Positions 10,420-22,948 of a stretch of DNA of 64,000 nt are shown here, piece by piece. Numbering within the stretch: position 1 is the first letter of the stretch; each line of letters opens with the position of its first letter. The translations under genes were made by a program, and so were the position numbers. This DNA comes from Acytostelium subglobosum LB1 (lineage: Eukaryota > Evosea > Eumycetozoa > Acytosteliales > Acytosteliaceae), in assembly GCF_000787575.1 (NCBI RefSeq), contig NW_012236526.1, positions 992,001 to 1,056,000 on the forward strand, read 5' to 3'. Below the pieces are notes generated by a model. The model worked only from the letters and a program-made list of their open reading frames with translations, was not told the DNA's origin and ran no database searches.

Positions 10420-11007
10420 TATTAGTTTGTTTGATAGAATATAATAATAATAATATTTGATTGATTGACTTGGATTAATTAATTAATTGATTGATTTGGA
10501 TGCTTGATTGATTTGATGAATAATTAGGATTGAGGGTTGATCATTTATTTAATGCCGGGGACATGTGAAGAGAGTTGACATCGATCGGATAATTGACCAA
10601 TTCGAAAAGAGAAGTCATTTAGTCTATGATGTCAAAACCAAAGTAGAATCCCTTGGACCAAAAGATCTTGGGCTTCTCTTTGCAGCCGATGACATTCTAC
10701 AAATCCATTCATGACATTTTTGACAAGTATTCCTGTTTTTGTCGAGGAGCTTGGCCTGGTTCACAGTCCCCAAATGTCAACGAATGAATGAAGAGGCTTC
10801 TTCCATCTATCCATTATTATTAGATATTGATTAATGAATATTATTATCTTAACATGTTAACCATGTCCAGTTCCAGGAAATGTCGATGTATTACAACAAC
10901 TGTCAACATCACTCAACTCTGATTGGGATCACTGGATCTGATCAAGTAAGTAATTATACATTTGTATATTTATATATTAATGATTGTATGTTGGATTCCA
11001 CAACACA
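10420..11007. other. Intergenic region upstream of GST-like gene
   Basis: Contains the presumed promoter of the GST-like gene, with TTGATTGATT/AATTAATT repeats at 10450-10520, and the 3' flank of the nucleotidase gene. No gene or RNA recognised. Confidence 0.4.
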
Positions 11008-13099
11008 TTAGTTCAATTTGAACTCATGTGGAAGATAGTTCCTGCCAGGGTAGAATGAGTAGTCGAGTGGATATGAGATTAGATTCTCAATCTTTGACGT
11101 GTAGATATCGGCATGACGATGTAGTGAGTATGCAAACATCGTGGCATTGGTATGAGTCCTGAACAAACTGCCAAAGCTCTGATTGAAAGGCTCCTTCAAC
11201 GCCAGTCGCTTGGCATATCGCTCGGTCTTTAACGTCTCGAGGAATACATCCTTGCGCTCGCCCTTGAAGAACTGACACCGACGTATGGCGTCCTCAATCT
11301 GCAACAGCTCGGCCAGATTCTCACGATACTTTGGCGAGTTCTGGATCTCCACCTCGGTCTCGAGCTCCTTGATGATGACGCCCGTGCGCCAGCCCTCCTT
11401 GGTCGACGGCTCTACGAGGTCGCTGAACAGGTGGTCGCCAAAGTACATCACGCTGCGTCCCTTCCACTTGCTGATGCTGGTGAACTGCTGCAGGCTGCCG
11501 CCCACATACACCTTGCCCGGCTTGAACTCGCGGATCTCGCTCCAGTCGTAGCGCTCCGAGTTGATGTCGAAGCTTCTAAAGTTGCGGCCCTTGCCAAAGA
11601 ACGTGGGCTTATCGCACTGCGTTATGATCACGTCGAACAGGTCGGTCCAGTCATTATAGGATCCGCCAAGTTGATCATTGAGCAGGTATCGCATGCCATG
11701 ATTGGCAAAGTAGAATGAGTTATTCGTCAACAGGAAGAGCTAGGTATGACGAGCGAGTTAGTGAGATGGAATGGTTCCGACACCTGGATGTGTTCCACAT
11801 CATACCTTCTTGTTGGCAGCCTTAAGCTTCAAGAGGAACTCTCCTAACAATGGATGCTTGTTGAGATAGAGGGGAAAGTCGTTGATTATGCGGGAGTGCA
11901 GACTACCGCTAAGATGCACCTTGGACACAGCCTTGGTGATGTCGTCGTAAATGATTCTTGGCTCGAAAGTAAAGTTATTATCCACGAGGAATTGAGTGAT
12001 GTCGCTGATCAAACAAGCCTCTGGTATACAAAAGATATCAATCATTGGCTTCAAATATGTCTCGCAATATGCTCTCCTTAACTATTATGATTGATTGATT
12101 GAGTGAGTGAGTGAGGGTGAGTGGATGGTTCCAGTTGGGCCTGGGGCCTGGACCTGGGCGACAATCCAATCAATCACATACCTGCATTGATCCATAGATT
12201 GATACTGTCTCCTCTTTGCTTAGTGCTCTTCGTCCATAATAGATGGCACCAGCTTGGATGTTGTTTAGGAAGTCAAGCTTCATTAGTAGTCCTGTGGACA
12301 TATCATAGTGTAGACCTCTGATGGCAAACTTGGGGTCGTAGCACAGATCCTTTAGATTGGATGGATACTTTAGTTCATCGACCAGGTAGTTGACCGAGAG
12401 TTCATAGATCAAGTTCTGGACCTGATCACTATAGTTGGCCAGTGTATAATCATAATCGAATCCAAACACCTTGATCTCACTCAACTTCAATTCACTATTA
12501 ATGAACACATCCTGTGGATCAAGTGTAGGTACACGGCTAAGATCAACCGAGTGTCTATTCTAGAAAGTGTGATTGATTGATTGAGTGAGTGAGTGAGATG
12601 ATAGATTGAATGATTGAATGAGTGATTGAGTTCACTCAATCAAACATACCTTATGTGTATTGATCAGTTGATCGAGTGAAAGGTTAAGGACAGAGTGATG
12701 TGTTTGGAGGTATTCGGACTCGTCTGTGGAGCCTCGACCACCTTTGATTGATGTAGATGGTGGAACATCATCATTCAATAGATTATTCCATAGATATGTA
12801 TAGTTTGGTCCAATATGTATATGTTTCGTAACTTTAGTCGTTGTCTCTATTGTAATATCATCATCAATATCTCCACCTCCACCTCCTCTTTTGCCACTGC
12901 CACTTCCACTTCCACTGCCACTTCCACTGCCACTGCCACTTCCACCTCCACTGTTTGTTGAACAATAGTAATGTTGTTGAGATTGTTTGTTTGTTATTAT
13001 ATTCCTCTTGAATGAATGAATGTTATTGTTGACAACTCTTGAACAACGATTTAGTGCTGCTGTTGAGATCATCATCATCCTCTGATTGACTGCGATCAC
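11008..13099 (-). CDS. Mitochondrial HAD-family 5'-nucleotidase, NT5DC2/3-like
   Basis: HAD-superfamily protein of the cytosolic-purine-5'-nucleotidase/NT5DC family. Four minus-strand exons, 12650-13099, 12182-12559, 11806-12081 and 11008-11739, all joined in phase 0, give 611 aa. Residues 1-~45 are rich in Arg, Ser, Asn with no acidic residues, as in a mitochondrial presequence, followed by a (SG)n tract. HAD motif I is FGFDYDYTL with the two aspartates at ~185 and 187; LFLLTNNS is motif II; YFGDHLFSD is the motif IV region. Family members dephosphorylate nucleoside monophosphates, but NT5DC substrates are poorly known. Introns are rich in CAATC/CACTC on the sense strand. Confidence 0.9.
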
Positions 13100-14139
13100 T
13101 CAGCGCAATCAATCAACCAATATGTATAATATTATTTATAAGTTATATTATTTATATATATAGGTAGCAAGTTATTAAACAGAATGATTACAATTAGTGT
13201 ATCTCACCAGCACAAGAACTCATCTTTAATTCATTCATCCAATCATTCACCATTCAACACTAAAAAAGGAGTTGTTGTTGATGTTGTGCTCAACATTCAT
13301 TCACAACGGATGGTGTGTGAACATCGCGATTGTTTCAAGGCTGAAGACCATTGAAAAGACCATGATATATATTTATTTCATAGTATAAATAACATCTATC
13401 TTATAATTATTATTATTATTATTAATTCAAACATATAATAATATAATATCCCCAAAGTTGGTACACTCTCGAGTCGGTCGATAATTAAGGCTCCATTTCA
13501 GGAGGATAAATCATGTCCACTTTTAGTGTTTTTGGTACACTTGCTGACCTTTGACACGAACAACCTGATCTGACAGACTTTGACACAACAGTCGATCGAT
13601 TGATTATTTGTTTGAAAACCTTTTGGTATCAGCTGATGTGCCCAACACACCCCTTTGATGTCTTACTTTCATTCATTCATTCAACCTCGAACACACACAC
13701 ACACACCAAACACCCCCCTCCAAACAAGACTTGGACAAGTTGGTGTCTTGAAAGTGATTGGGGGCTGAGGCTTACAATAATAGGTATCATCACTCACTGA
13801 GTCCCTTTCCATCTTTGTGTTCCTTTAATTTATTTTGTGTATGCGCCAGCTATTTATCTTTACACACCTTGAAATGAACCAAATGAATGAATGATTACCT
13901 AATTTAATATAATCGTCTTTGACAGCTTGAGCCCATTTGTGTGGACCACACCGCCGGCTGCCCTGCCTGGTCCCTTAATTAATGATTGAAGTTGAATCAT
14001 CCCCAAGTCCCGTGTGTTGTTGTCATTAATTTATACCTGTCCCCAACACATCATCAATCTTCATTCAATTCAAGTTCCAACATTTTCACTTAATATCTCT
14101 ATCTCTATCTCTATCTTTCAAAGACATAATAACTAAAGA
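13100..14139. promoter_or_regulatory. Divergent intergenic region (nucleotidase / severin)
   Basis: 1.04-kb spacer between divergent starts. Features seen: ATT trinucleotide run at ~13405-13425, CA run at 13689-13703, and the inverted repeat GTGTGGACCACAC at 13939-13951 followed by a GC-rich block. No coding exon recognised. Probably carries both promoters. Confidence 0.4.
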
Positions 14140-15255
14140 ATGATCAAACAACCAAAGTTGAACATTGCCAACACCAACATTGCCATGCTTGGCTCTGACT
14201 TGGACAAGAAGTGCCGTATGGACAAGGCTCAGTTGGAGGCCCAGTGGAAGACCGCTGGAAAGAAGGAGGGTATCCAGGTGTGGCGCATTGAGAACTTCAA
14301 GGTGGTGCCATGGCCCCAGGACCAGTACGGAAAGTTCTTTGACGGTGACAGCTACATCGTGTTGCACTCGATGAAGAGCGGCCCATCGTTCACCTACGAC
14401 ATCTACTTCTGGCTCGGACTGGACACCACCACCGACGAGGCCGGCACTGCCGCCTACAAGACCGTCGAGTTGGACGACTTCTTTGGAGGCGCCCCCACCC
14501 AGTACCGCGAGGTCATGAACTACGAGTCCGACTCATTCCTCCGCCTCTTCCCCAACAACTCGTTCTTCATCCTGCACGGTGGTGTTGACAGTGGCTTCAA
14601 CCACGTCGGACCAAAGGTGTACAAGCCCCGTCTGCTCCACATCCAGACCACCGAGGTCGGCTTCAAGAAGTGCCCCAAGGTGATCCAGGTCGAGTTGGCC
14701 GCCAGCTCGCTCAACAACTCTGACAGCTTCATCTTGGACGCTGGTGAGAAGATCTACGTGTTCAACGGCAGCAAGGCCAACCCAAGCGAGGTTGTCAAGG
14801 CTGGCTCTCTTGCCACCCAGATCAAGGGCGAGCACAAGGGCATTCCCAGCATCGAGACCTACAGTGAGACCGACAAGGACATCCCCGCCGCCTTCTGGAC
14901 CCTCCTCGGAGGCAAGCCAGCCAAGATCCCCGATGCACAGCCACCATCAGCCGCTCTCAAGGCCATTGAGAAGACCCTTTTCCGTCTGTCCGATGCCACC
15001 GGCAAGCTCGAGTTCACCCAAGTTGCCAAGGGCAAGATCGCCCGCTCGCAGCTCAACACCAACGACGTGTTCATCCTCGATCTCGGCTTTGAGCTGTACA
15101 TCTGGGTTGGACAAAAGGCCAACGCCAACGAGAAGAAGAACTCATTCAAGTACGCCACCGACTACTTGGAGAAGAACGGTCACAACCAGTTCACCCCAGT
15201 CATCCGTATCGTTGAGGGAGGTCACTGTCCATCATTCGATGCTGCTTTCAACTAA
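14140..15255 (+). CDS. sevA: Severin (gelsolin-family actin-severing protein)
   Basis: Calcium-dependent F-actin fragmenting and capping protein of the cytosolic cortex. Intronless, 371 aa, matching the ~362-aa dictyostelid severin and its three gelsolin-like repeats. Diagnostic stretches: DLDKKCRMD near the start, [63 protein letters not shown], then [19 protein letters not shown] (second repeat) and [16 protein letters not shown] (third repeat). Strong C-ending codon bias suggests high expression. A few extra residues versus the D. discoideum protein lie in loops. Confidence 0.97.
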   Translation: MIKQPKLNIANTNIAMLGSDLDKKCRMDKAQLEAQWKTAGKKEGIQVWRIENFKVVPWPQDQYGKFFDGDSYIVLHSMKSGPSFTYDIYFWLGLDTTTDEAGTAAYKTVELDDFFGGAPTQYREVMNYESDSFLRLFPNNSFFILHGGVDSGFNHVGPKVYKPRLLHIQTTEVGFKKCPKVIQVELAASSLNNSDSFILDAGEKIYVFNGSKANPSEVVKAGSLATQIKGEHKGIPSIETYSETDKDIPAAFWTLLGGKPAKIPDAQPPSAALKAIEKTLFRLSDATGKLEFTQVAKGKIARSQLNTNDVFILDLGFELYIWVGQKANANEKKNSFKYATDYLEKNGHNQFTPVIRIVEGGHCPSFDAAFN

Positions 15256-15644
15256 GTCAGTCGTCAAATGTTCAAGTCCATTCAATCCCAACATCTCCCA
15301 TCTTGACCATATATCAACTCTGGTCTGCTGTCTATTATTATTAATTAATCAAAGTAGTGTATATTAGTTCTCATAAGGTGCACAACCAACAAACAAACAA
15401 ATAAAACAAACTTGTTATGCATTATTATAACTCCAAACAATGAATGAATGGTTGGTATTCGAGATTGCAAGACATCTTTTGTTTGAGAAAGTGTGTGTGG
15501 ACTTGGCGCCAATTTTGTTAATTTAGAAGAAGTTTGACACACTTCTGAATCCAACTCATTCATTCATTCAATGTATTACCTCATTCAACATTTAAGTTAA
15601 GTTATATATGTACATAGATAGATAGATAGACACAATACAATACA
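15256..15644. other. Intergenic region between severin and SMC1
   Basis: Severin 3' flank and SMC1 5' flank. Contains TTCATTCATTCA at ~15560 and a GATA run at ~15616-15628 just before the SMC1 start. No gene seen. Confidence 0.4.
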
Positions 15645-18600
15645 ATGGTTATAGTTAGTTTGGAAATAAAGAACTTCAAATCATACAAGGGATTGCATTT
15701 GGTTGGTCCATTCAAACAGTTCTCTTGTATTATAGGTCCCAATGGCAGTGGCAAGTCCAATCTGATGGAGGCCATCATCTTTGTACTCGGTTACAAATCA
15801 TCACAGATAAGAGGCAACAATCTAAATGAACTCGTATTCAAACAGATCGTTACAAACAGTGTCGCTGAAGCATTGGCAGAAGCTAGTTTATCAGAGTGTG
15901 TCGCTGAAGCATTGGCACAAGATGGTTCACCAGATTGTAAGTCCAACTCATTCATTCATTCAATCAATCAATCAATCAAAGAACTAACTCAATCACACCA
16001 ATAGCATCTCCACAACAACATGTGGAGAAGATGGAGTCATTCGTAAAGATGCATTATCATCATAAACCAACAGGCAAAGACTATGTGTTTATGAGAAAGA
16101 TTGAGTCAAAGGAGAAGGACTCAACATCGCATTACTACGTGGACGATAAACATTTGAAATATGAAGAGTACGAGTCAAAGTTGGCCGAGCTGGACGTGCA
16201 CGTGGCCTGCAAGAACTTCTTTGTGTTCCAGGGCGATGTGATCAGTCTGGCATCGCAGAACCCCAAGCAGATCACGGCGCTGGTAGAGACCGTGTCAGGT
16301 TCGGGCGCGCTCAAGTCCGAGTACGACCGTCTGTTCCAAGAGAAGACGGCAGCTGAGGACGCCGTCATGCTGACCTACTCCAAGAAGAAGGCGATCAGTC
16401 AGGAGAAGCAACAGATCAACGCACAGCTGGCAGAGGCACGAGAGTTTAGAGAGTACATGTCAAAGCGCGAGGACCTGCGCGTCAAGTCTATCCTGCTGAC
16501 GCTGCGGTATCGCCTGGGCCAGATCACGCAGCTCTCTGACCAGCTGGGCTCCAAAGAGGTGGAGCTGACCACGCTGCGCAGGGAGGGCGAGCGCTTTGAA
16601 AACGAACAGAAGGCCTCCAGCAAGAAACAGGCCGAGACACACAAGGAGCTGCTGAAGCTCGAGGACGAGATGGACTTGCTGAAGAGGTCGCGCGACAAGG
16701 GCCGTCCCAGCGCTCTCAAGGCCAGTGAGGAAGTCAAGCAGCTCAACGACAAGATCAACAAGACGACACACTTTATCGAGCGCGCCGAGAAGAACTTTGC
16801 CGCGCAGCAAGCGACCATCGAGCAGCTGCGCAAAGACCTGGCGGATCTTGAGCGCCAACAGACAGACGTGGAGAGCGCCGAGGTGGAGAAGTCGATCGAG
16901 CTGGACAAGGACCAGATCGAGCAGTACAACAAGATCAAGCTACAGGCCGGCAAGGAGACAGCCGATATGCGACGCCAACTTGACCAGCTTACGCGCCAAC
17001 AGAACGTCGAGACCGAGTCGCTGATGACCCTGTCCTCCAAACTGGAGGACCTCAAGAAGATGCGCGTGCAGTTTGAGCAGACCAACGAGAAGCTCATCCA
17101 GAAGAGAGACATCGCCGAGCAGCACGTCAAGGAGGCTGACGAGCGTCTGGTCGTGTTGCGCGACGCACTCAATCAAATGACCACCTCAAACGCACAGATG
17201 TTGTCCAAGCAGAGTACACTCACCAGCGAGCTGGACCGCATCCAGTTCATTCTTTCCGAGCACAAGACCGAGCAGACCGAGAAGGAGAGGGACCGTCGTC
17301 TCAACTCTGTGATCAGCACGCTAAAGAACCTATATCCAGATGTGCGTGGCAAGGTGTCTGACATGTGTGAGCAGACCCAGCGCAAGTACTCGACGGCGTT
17401 GGCCGTCGCCATGGGCAAGCTGCAGGACGCCATCATTGTGGACACTCAAAAGACGGCCTACGCCTGCGTTGAGTACATGAAGGAGCAACTGTACGGCACG
17501 GCCACCTTCCTCCCACTCGACCGTCTGAACCCCAAGGCACTGAATCCCAAGCTGCGCACACTGGGCGGAACGTCCAAGTTGTTGATCGATTGCCTCAAGT
17601 TTGACAAGGTTATCGAGCCCGCGATCAGATACGTCGTTGGCAACACCTTGGTCTGCGACTCGTTGCCCGAGGCCAAGAAGCTGGCATTTGGCGACGCCAA
17701 CAATCGCCAAAAGGTCGTCACAATCCAGGGCATCAAAATCACCAAGACCGGTCTGATGAGTGGTGGACTGATGGGCGTCAAGTCCAAGACCAAGTTTGAC
17801 GCGAGCCGACTCGACGACCTCAAGAAGCAGCGCGACGCCATTATCCAGGAGCTGTCGGGAATGGAGGCCAAGCAGGTGAGCATGTCGGACATCCAACAAA
17901 TGAACAACCAGATCAATGAGCTGAGGCTCTCGGCCAGCACCAACAGCATCACACTGGTGCCCATCCGCGATCGTATCGCCAAGAACACCGCCGAGGTTGC
18001 GTTGATCGACAAGGAGCAGGCGCCCATCACGCCAGAGATCCAACGCATCACAGAGTCGATCGCCGAGCGTCGAGTCACAATCGATTCGCTGCAGAATGAC
18101 ATTAGCGCCGTGGAGGAGGACATGTTCCAGGAGTTTAGTCAATCACTGGGCATCAAGAGCATTAGAGAGTTTGAAGAGGATCGACTCAAGAAGATACAAC
18201 AGCAGTCAAGCGAGAGGATGGCACTGTCCCACAAGATTGACAGAGTCAGGAATCAGATGGAGTACGAGAGTAGCAGGAACCTGGAGAGTGAGATCAACAC
18301 ACTTCGATCAGAGTTGGAGGCCAATCAAGAGGCACTAGATAGAGAAGTTGGCTTGCAAAAGGGATGCGTTGAGCAAGACAATGAGATTGAACAAAAGTTG
18401 GAGGATGTTGGTGACAAGATAAAGAGTAAGTAAGAACTGTTGATTAAGTGCACGATGGAATACTAATCAATCATTCAATCATGATTAGAGCACAAAGAGA
18501 CATTGTTCACAATGAACACGGCGATTAAAGATGCCAAGAAGAAGGTGTCGGAGAATGGATTCAAGAGAGCACAAATGGAGAATCAGATATTGATTGGATT

Positions 18601-19960
18601 GAATGATTTGGCAAAGATCAAGAAGGACTTCCACAACACATTGTTGGAGGCAAAGACTGAGAACATGAGGATACCACTTAGAGGTGAGGACGAGGAGATG
18701 GCAGAGCCAGAGGAGTCGGAGAAGGGCGTGCCTGGTTCACAAAAGAAGACACCATCTTCTGGAAAGACTGGCAAGAGGACTGGTGGCAAGGATGAGAGGA
18801 AGAAGAAGTCGTCGTCATCGAGAAAAAGGAAGACCAGGGACGAAGGCGACAAGTCTGCTGGTGAAGGCGAGGGAGAGGAAGAGAGCGAGGCAGGCAAGAC
18901 AGACGACGACATCTTTCACGACTCGGACGAAGAGGAGCTTGACTCGGACGAAGAGAAGGACGAGGCTGAGGAGGAAAACCCATTCCTGGACTTGGTAGAG
19001 ATGGCCAGCGAAGAGATGACCGAAGCTGAGCTGGACGCGCTCTACGAAGCTCACATCAGCATTCCCTTTGACTTTAAGCTCATTGCAGCCGTGTCGGTCA
19101 CGTCGGAGGACAGACTGCAGCACCAGCTGAAGGAGTACTCACACGACCTGCACAAGATCAAGACCGCCATGGAGACGTACAACCCCAACCTCAAGGCCTA
19201 CGAGCACTTCCGAACAATCTCAACCAAGCTGCGAGAGACCATCAAGGAGCTGGACGAGCGACGAAACGCCGCCCGTGAGGTGGGCCAGAAGTTTGCCCAA
19301 GTGAGGAAGGAGAGGACGCACCTCTTCAACCGCGCCTTTGATAGCATATCAAAGAAGATCAACAAGATCTACGGTGACCTGACACGCGATCTCTATCCCC
19401 CCTACCTGCGAGGCTCGGCCGATCTGGCCGTCGAGGACACGTCCTACCCATTCAACGGAGGCATCAAGTACACGGCCATCCCTCCCAACAAGCGTTTCCA
19501 AGAGATGGAGATGTTGTCTGGAGGCGAGAAGTCGATCGCCGCGCTGGCACTCCTCTTTGCCGTTCATCAGTACAAGCCAACGCCATTCTTTGTGCTGGAC
19601 GAGGTGGACGCAGCGTTTGACAACATCAACGTGCTCAAACTGGTGCGCTACGTACGAAGCAAGGCCGCCAAGAAGAAGACGCAGTTTGTCGTCATCTCGC
19701 TCAAGGAGATCTTCTTCCAGAACAGTGACGCTCTGGTTGGTGTGTGTCGCGAGCTCGACTCAACGTCCAAGGTGCTCACCTGTAGTCTGGAGCATCTGCC
19801 CATCAAGGAAGTGGAGCTACTGTCACTGGACGAACAGAGGAAGGTGGACAAGCGTGTCCTCTCTGTCAGGAAGCAGAGGCGTGAGGGTATGATTCCAGAG
19901 TACAACCTGACCAGTGCCACTGAGACCAGTGCCAGCGAGAGCGAGGTGAACACCGACTAG
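15645..19960 (+). CDS. smc1: Cohesin subunit SMC1
   Basis: ATPase core subunit of cohesin; with SMC3 it forms the ring that holds sister chromatids. Exons 15645-15936, 16005-18425, 18489-19960 give 1394 aa. Walker [10 protein letters not shown] (residues ~31-39), first coiled coil, hinge (~535-680, with [13 protein letters not shown] and [13 protein letters not shown]), second coiled coil, ABC signature [15 protein letters not shown] (~1247) and Walker [13 protein letters not shown] (~1272). [20 protein letters not shown] is typical of SMC1. Two oddities: a 13-residue unit (VAEALA...) repeated in tandem after ELVF in the N-terminal head, where SMC1 has a loop, and a ~100-residue Lys/Glu/Asp/Ser-rich insertion (~970-1068) in the second coiled coil. 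Length exceeds the usual ~1230 aa mainly because of these. Confidence 0.96.
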
Positions 19961-20111
19961 TAGTAGTAGTACCCAAGGACAGTCCGCAATGCCAGTCCAA
20001 GTCAAAGACTTAAATCTCACACATAGGTACATCTGTATCATTATCATTATTATCTCTTGCCTACTTGGCAGTGTTTGTTCAGGGTAGGGTAAGGATAAGG
20101 GTACACGTTTA

Positions 20112-21409
20112 TTATACAAAGTTGACATAGTTGGCTGGATAGGCGAGCATGTAGTTGTTGTCGTTGCTGGCAGTCAATCTCATGTATCCATTCTCTCCCC
20201 AGCTTGCACCCCAGGAGTCTAAAGATTGATTGAGTGATCAGATGTTAGTATTAAGGTTATTGGATGAATGAATGAATGAATGATTAACATACTCTTAAGG
20301 ATCCAGTAGTCATAGGTTGGATTGTATCCAGTGAGGATCATGGCATGGTTGACACTGGTGTACGAGGTTGGGCTGCTGTAGATACCAGAGACATAGTTGA
20401 TGAAGTTTTGATCAGCATAGAGACCGATGGAGATTGGTCCATTCTTGAGTCCATCAATGAATGCTTGCTTGGTCTGAGTGAAGATCTGATTGTATCCCTT
20501 GAACTTCAATCTTGGAGTGGATGCACTGGATGAGGCACATGATCCTTGGACGGCAGTGTACGGGTTCTGAGCAGTGAAAGAGATACCATTGGTGGCATAC
20601 TGGTCATAGACCTGGGTTGGCCATCCTCCATTGCATCCATTGGACATACAGTTGAGAGCATCCTGTTCAGAGAGGTTGATGCTGTTTGGATTGCCTCCGT
20701 AGGTCACAAGGAACTTGGACTCAATGTTACCAATGGCAGCAAAGATGTAGCAATCTCCACAATTACCCTGGTTCTTTGGTGCAGTTGACCAGGGTCTCCA
20801 ATCAATAGATGAGTTGGTAGTTGGTACCTTGGCGGCTGGGAATGGATTTGATGGAGCAGGGGTGGTAGTTGGTGCGGGAGTAGTAGTAGGGGCTGGGGTA
20901 GTGGTTGGGGCAGGGGTAGGGGCTACATATGGAGTGTATGGATTTGTGTTGGCAAAGCCACCTCCAGTGTAGTAGCGGCAGTAGACATAGTAGTATGATC
21001 CACACTTGCGCATGCCACATCCAACAGAGGTAGTTGACTGCCACACTCCATATCTTGCCAAACATGGGCTGGTTGTGCAGGTCTTGGTGTTGAAGTTCCA
21101 GTTGCCATTGGTGCCCCAGATGTAGTTCATCAAGTTCTGGGGGTTGAATGAGGTCATAGAGAGCTTCCATCCTGCAGAGCCTGAGAAGGTGCCCCACGAT
21201 CCATCGCATAGATCAAGGGTACTCTGGACTTGGGCGGCCAAGGTATAATTCCAAACTAACGACTTGAGTGATGTGGATGGAGTGGGTACAGGCTTTGATC
21301 TCCATGAGTTATGATTATTAATAAAAGTAGCAATATCAGTTTGGTTCAATTGACCATTTGTAAATGTAATTATACAAGTACATAAAAATATTAATATTAA
21401 TGATTTCAT
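20112..21409 (-). CDS. Secreted CAP-domain/papain-like cysteine protease fusion
   Basis: Two exons, 20293-21409 and 20112-20218, give 407 aa. Order: signal peptide (1-~19, MKSLILIFLCTCIITFTNG), CAP/SCP (PR-1-like) domain (~25-155: INNHNSWR, LVWNYTLAAQVQ, GVWQSTTSVGCGMRKCG, VYCRYYTGGGF), a Pro/Thr linker with APTTTP repeats (~165-190), then a C1A papain-like domain. Catalytic residues look intact: oxyanion Gln and Cys in NQGNCGDCYIF, His in VNHAMILTGYN, Asn in KNSWGASWGENGY (restored by splicing). There is no I29 inhibitor propeptide; the CAP domain sits in its place. The usual CGSCW is CGDCY. Likely secreted or lysosomal proteolysis; the role of the CAP part is unknown. Confidence 0.9.
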
Positions 21410-22279
21410 TTTTTTTAAATTGATTGAATGGTGTTTTAAAAGTACAATAATAAATTAAATAATAATATAGGTGATTAAGGATATATATATATTATACAAA
21501 TAATTATACAATGATTATTAATTAAATAACGAATGAAGGGCAAAATTGGAGTCTATTTATCGCAAATTGATTGAAAGAACAGTAATACTTTAATATTTTT
21601 AAATTCGATCTTGAATCAAAACCCAACCTCAATCCAAAAGTTATGGGGTATTATTGTCATTAACAATAATAAAGGTAGTTAATGAAGGATACATGCTACT
21701 ACACATGTAATACAAGATCAAGTCGGTTGGAGTTTACCTCCAAAACCATTGCAAGACCAAAAAAGTGTGTTGTTGGGTAGTTTTGTAGGTTTTTTCATAG
21801 TTTTGTCATAAGATGTGGGGTCTAACGCGGGTCCAAGGACCTGTTTTGATTGGACAAAGTCCCATCATCTGCCTTTTGGTTACCAATTATACTCTGAACT
21901 GCCTCGGGTCTAAAGGTATCGAAGCATTGGTATGGTGTCGACGGATGTTGATTCAAATAACAATCAAACAATCAAACACAAGTTGCGCACTGTTCCTTCC
22001 ACACTCAATCAATCAATTAAACATGTTTGAGTGAATAAGTGACCCCTCAAGCACAGTTGTACAGTGCCAGTCAGCCAGGTGGTGGCTTGATGAATGGAAG
22101 TATGTCGCCAACTATGACAGAGACGGACAGTAATGTAGCAGTTTACACTTTAGAACTCTAATTGTTCTCTTAACAATCATTGTTTGGATGGGACTTTGGA
22201 ACTCATTTTATTGTTTCATTCGAATGAATGAATGAATAATATTGAGAGTGGACGATGGACGGACGGACGACGGATGGAC
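21410..22279. other. Intergenic region upstream of the fusion protease
   Basis: 870 bp without a supported gene. The part next to the protease start is very AT-rich (TATATATATATTATAC at ~21483) and is probably its promoter. A 73-codon frame at 21813-22034 has no recognisable features. Confidence 0.4.
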
Positions 22280-22948
22280 TTACAACTCGCGGTTCAAGTA
22301 GTAGTTCATGTGAGTGCGGACACCAGTGTACTCACGGTTGTGGATTGGGTGCTCACATGGTGGTGGCAGGTTGAAGACGTTGCTGTCGATGGTGGTCGAG
22401 AAGTCAAAGATGGAGGTGTGGGCCTCGCCGAGGGTGTAGTCGACGTTGGACAGTCTCTGGTTGATTGGAATGCAGGTCGATTGCTCAAAGGCACCAAAGT
22501 AGGAGTGGACTCCGTCAAAGAATGGCGAGGTGTATGAGTTGTACTTCTGCGAGCCGATGGTGACTTGGTTGGAGAACTTGGTGTTGGGTGGCACCATGGT
22601 GTTGGGGATTGGGAAGTAGGCCGAGAACAGGAAGCAGACGCCGTTGGTGATCAGGTAGTTGGTGTTGTTGTTGCCAAAGTGCACCTCCATTCCCTCCTCA
22701 AAGATGGGCATGTTGTCGGTGTTGTTGAACTGGATGCGGTAGAAGACGGCGGAGCGCTGGTTGACAAAGTCGTTGACGACACCTCCACTCTCGGCGAATG
22801 ACTCCAAGTGGTTGTGACGGCCAACAAAGTTGAAGGCAACGGTGTTGTAACCGTATCCGTAGGTGTTGTTGTAGGTGGCACAGATTGGGTTCTGGGCAGA
22901 AGCCAAAGCGGCGAACAAGAAGAGACAAGCAATAGTGTATCTGAACAT
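22280..22948 (-). CDS. Secreted ependymin-related protein
   Basis: Intronless, 222 aa. Signal peptide at 1-18 (MFRYTIACLFLFAALASA). The rest resembles the ependymin-related (EPDR/MERP) fold, a lolT-like lipid-binding beta sandwich: YNTVAFNFVGRHNH, YRIQFNN, a cysteine at NGVCFLF, VPPNTKFSNQVTIGSQ, YFGAFEQSTCIPI and SIFDFSTTIDSNVFNLPPPC, which line up by eye with the family's PQNSTFEDQYSIG, GIYTVKDCYPV and DPSVFTPPSTC regions, including two of the conserved cysteines. Several N-x-S/T sites support secretion. Function in dictyostelids unknown; may be a lysosomal or extracellular ligand-binding protein. C-ending codons suggest high expression. Family assignment is from memory of motifs, not a search. 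Confidence 0.72.
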   Translation of the reverse strand: MFRYTIACLFLFAALASAQNPICATYNNTYGYGYNTVAFNFVGRHNHLESFAESGGVVNDFVNQRSAVFYRIQFNNTDNMPIFEEGMEVHFGNNNTNYLITNGVCFLFSAYFPIPNTMVPPNTKFSNQVTIGSQKYNSYTSPFFDGVHSYFGAFEQSTCIPINQRLSNVDYTLGEAHTSIFDFSTTIDSNVFNLPPPCEHPIHNREYTGVRTHMNYYLNREL

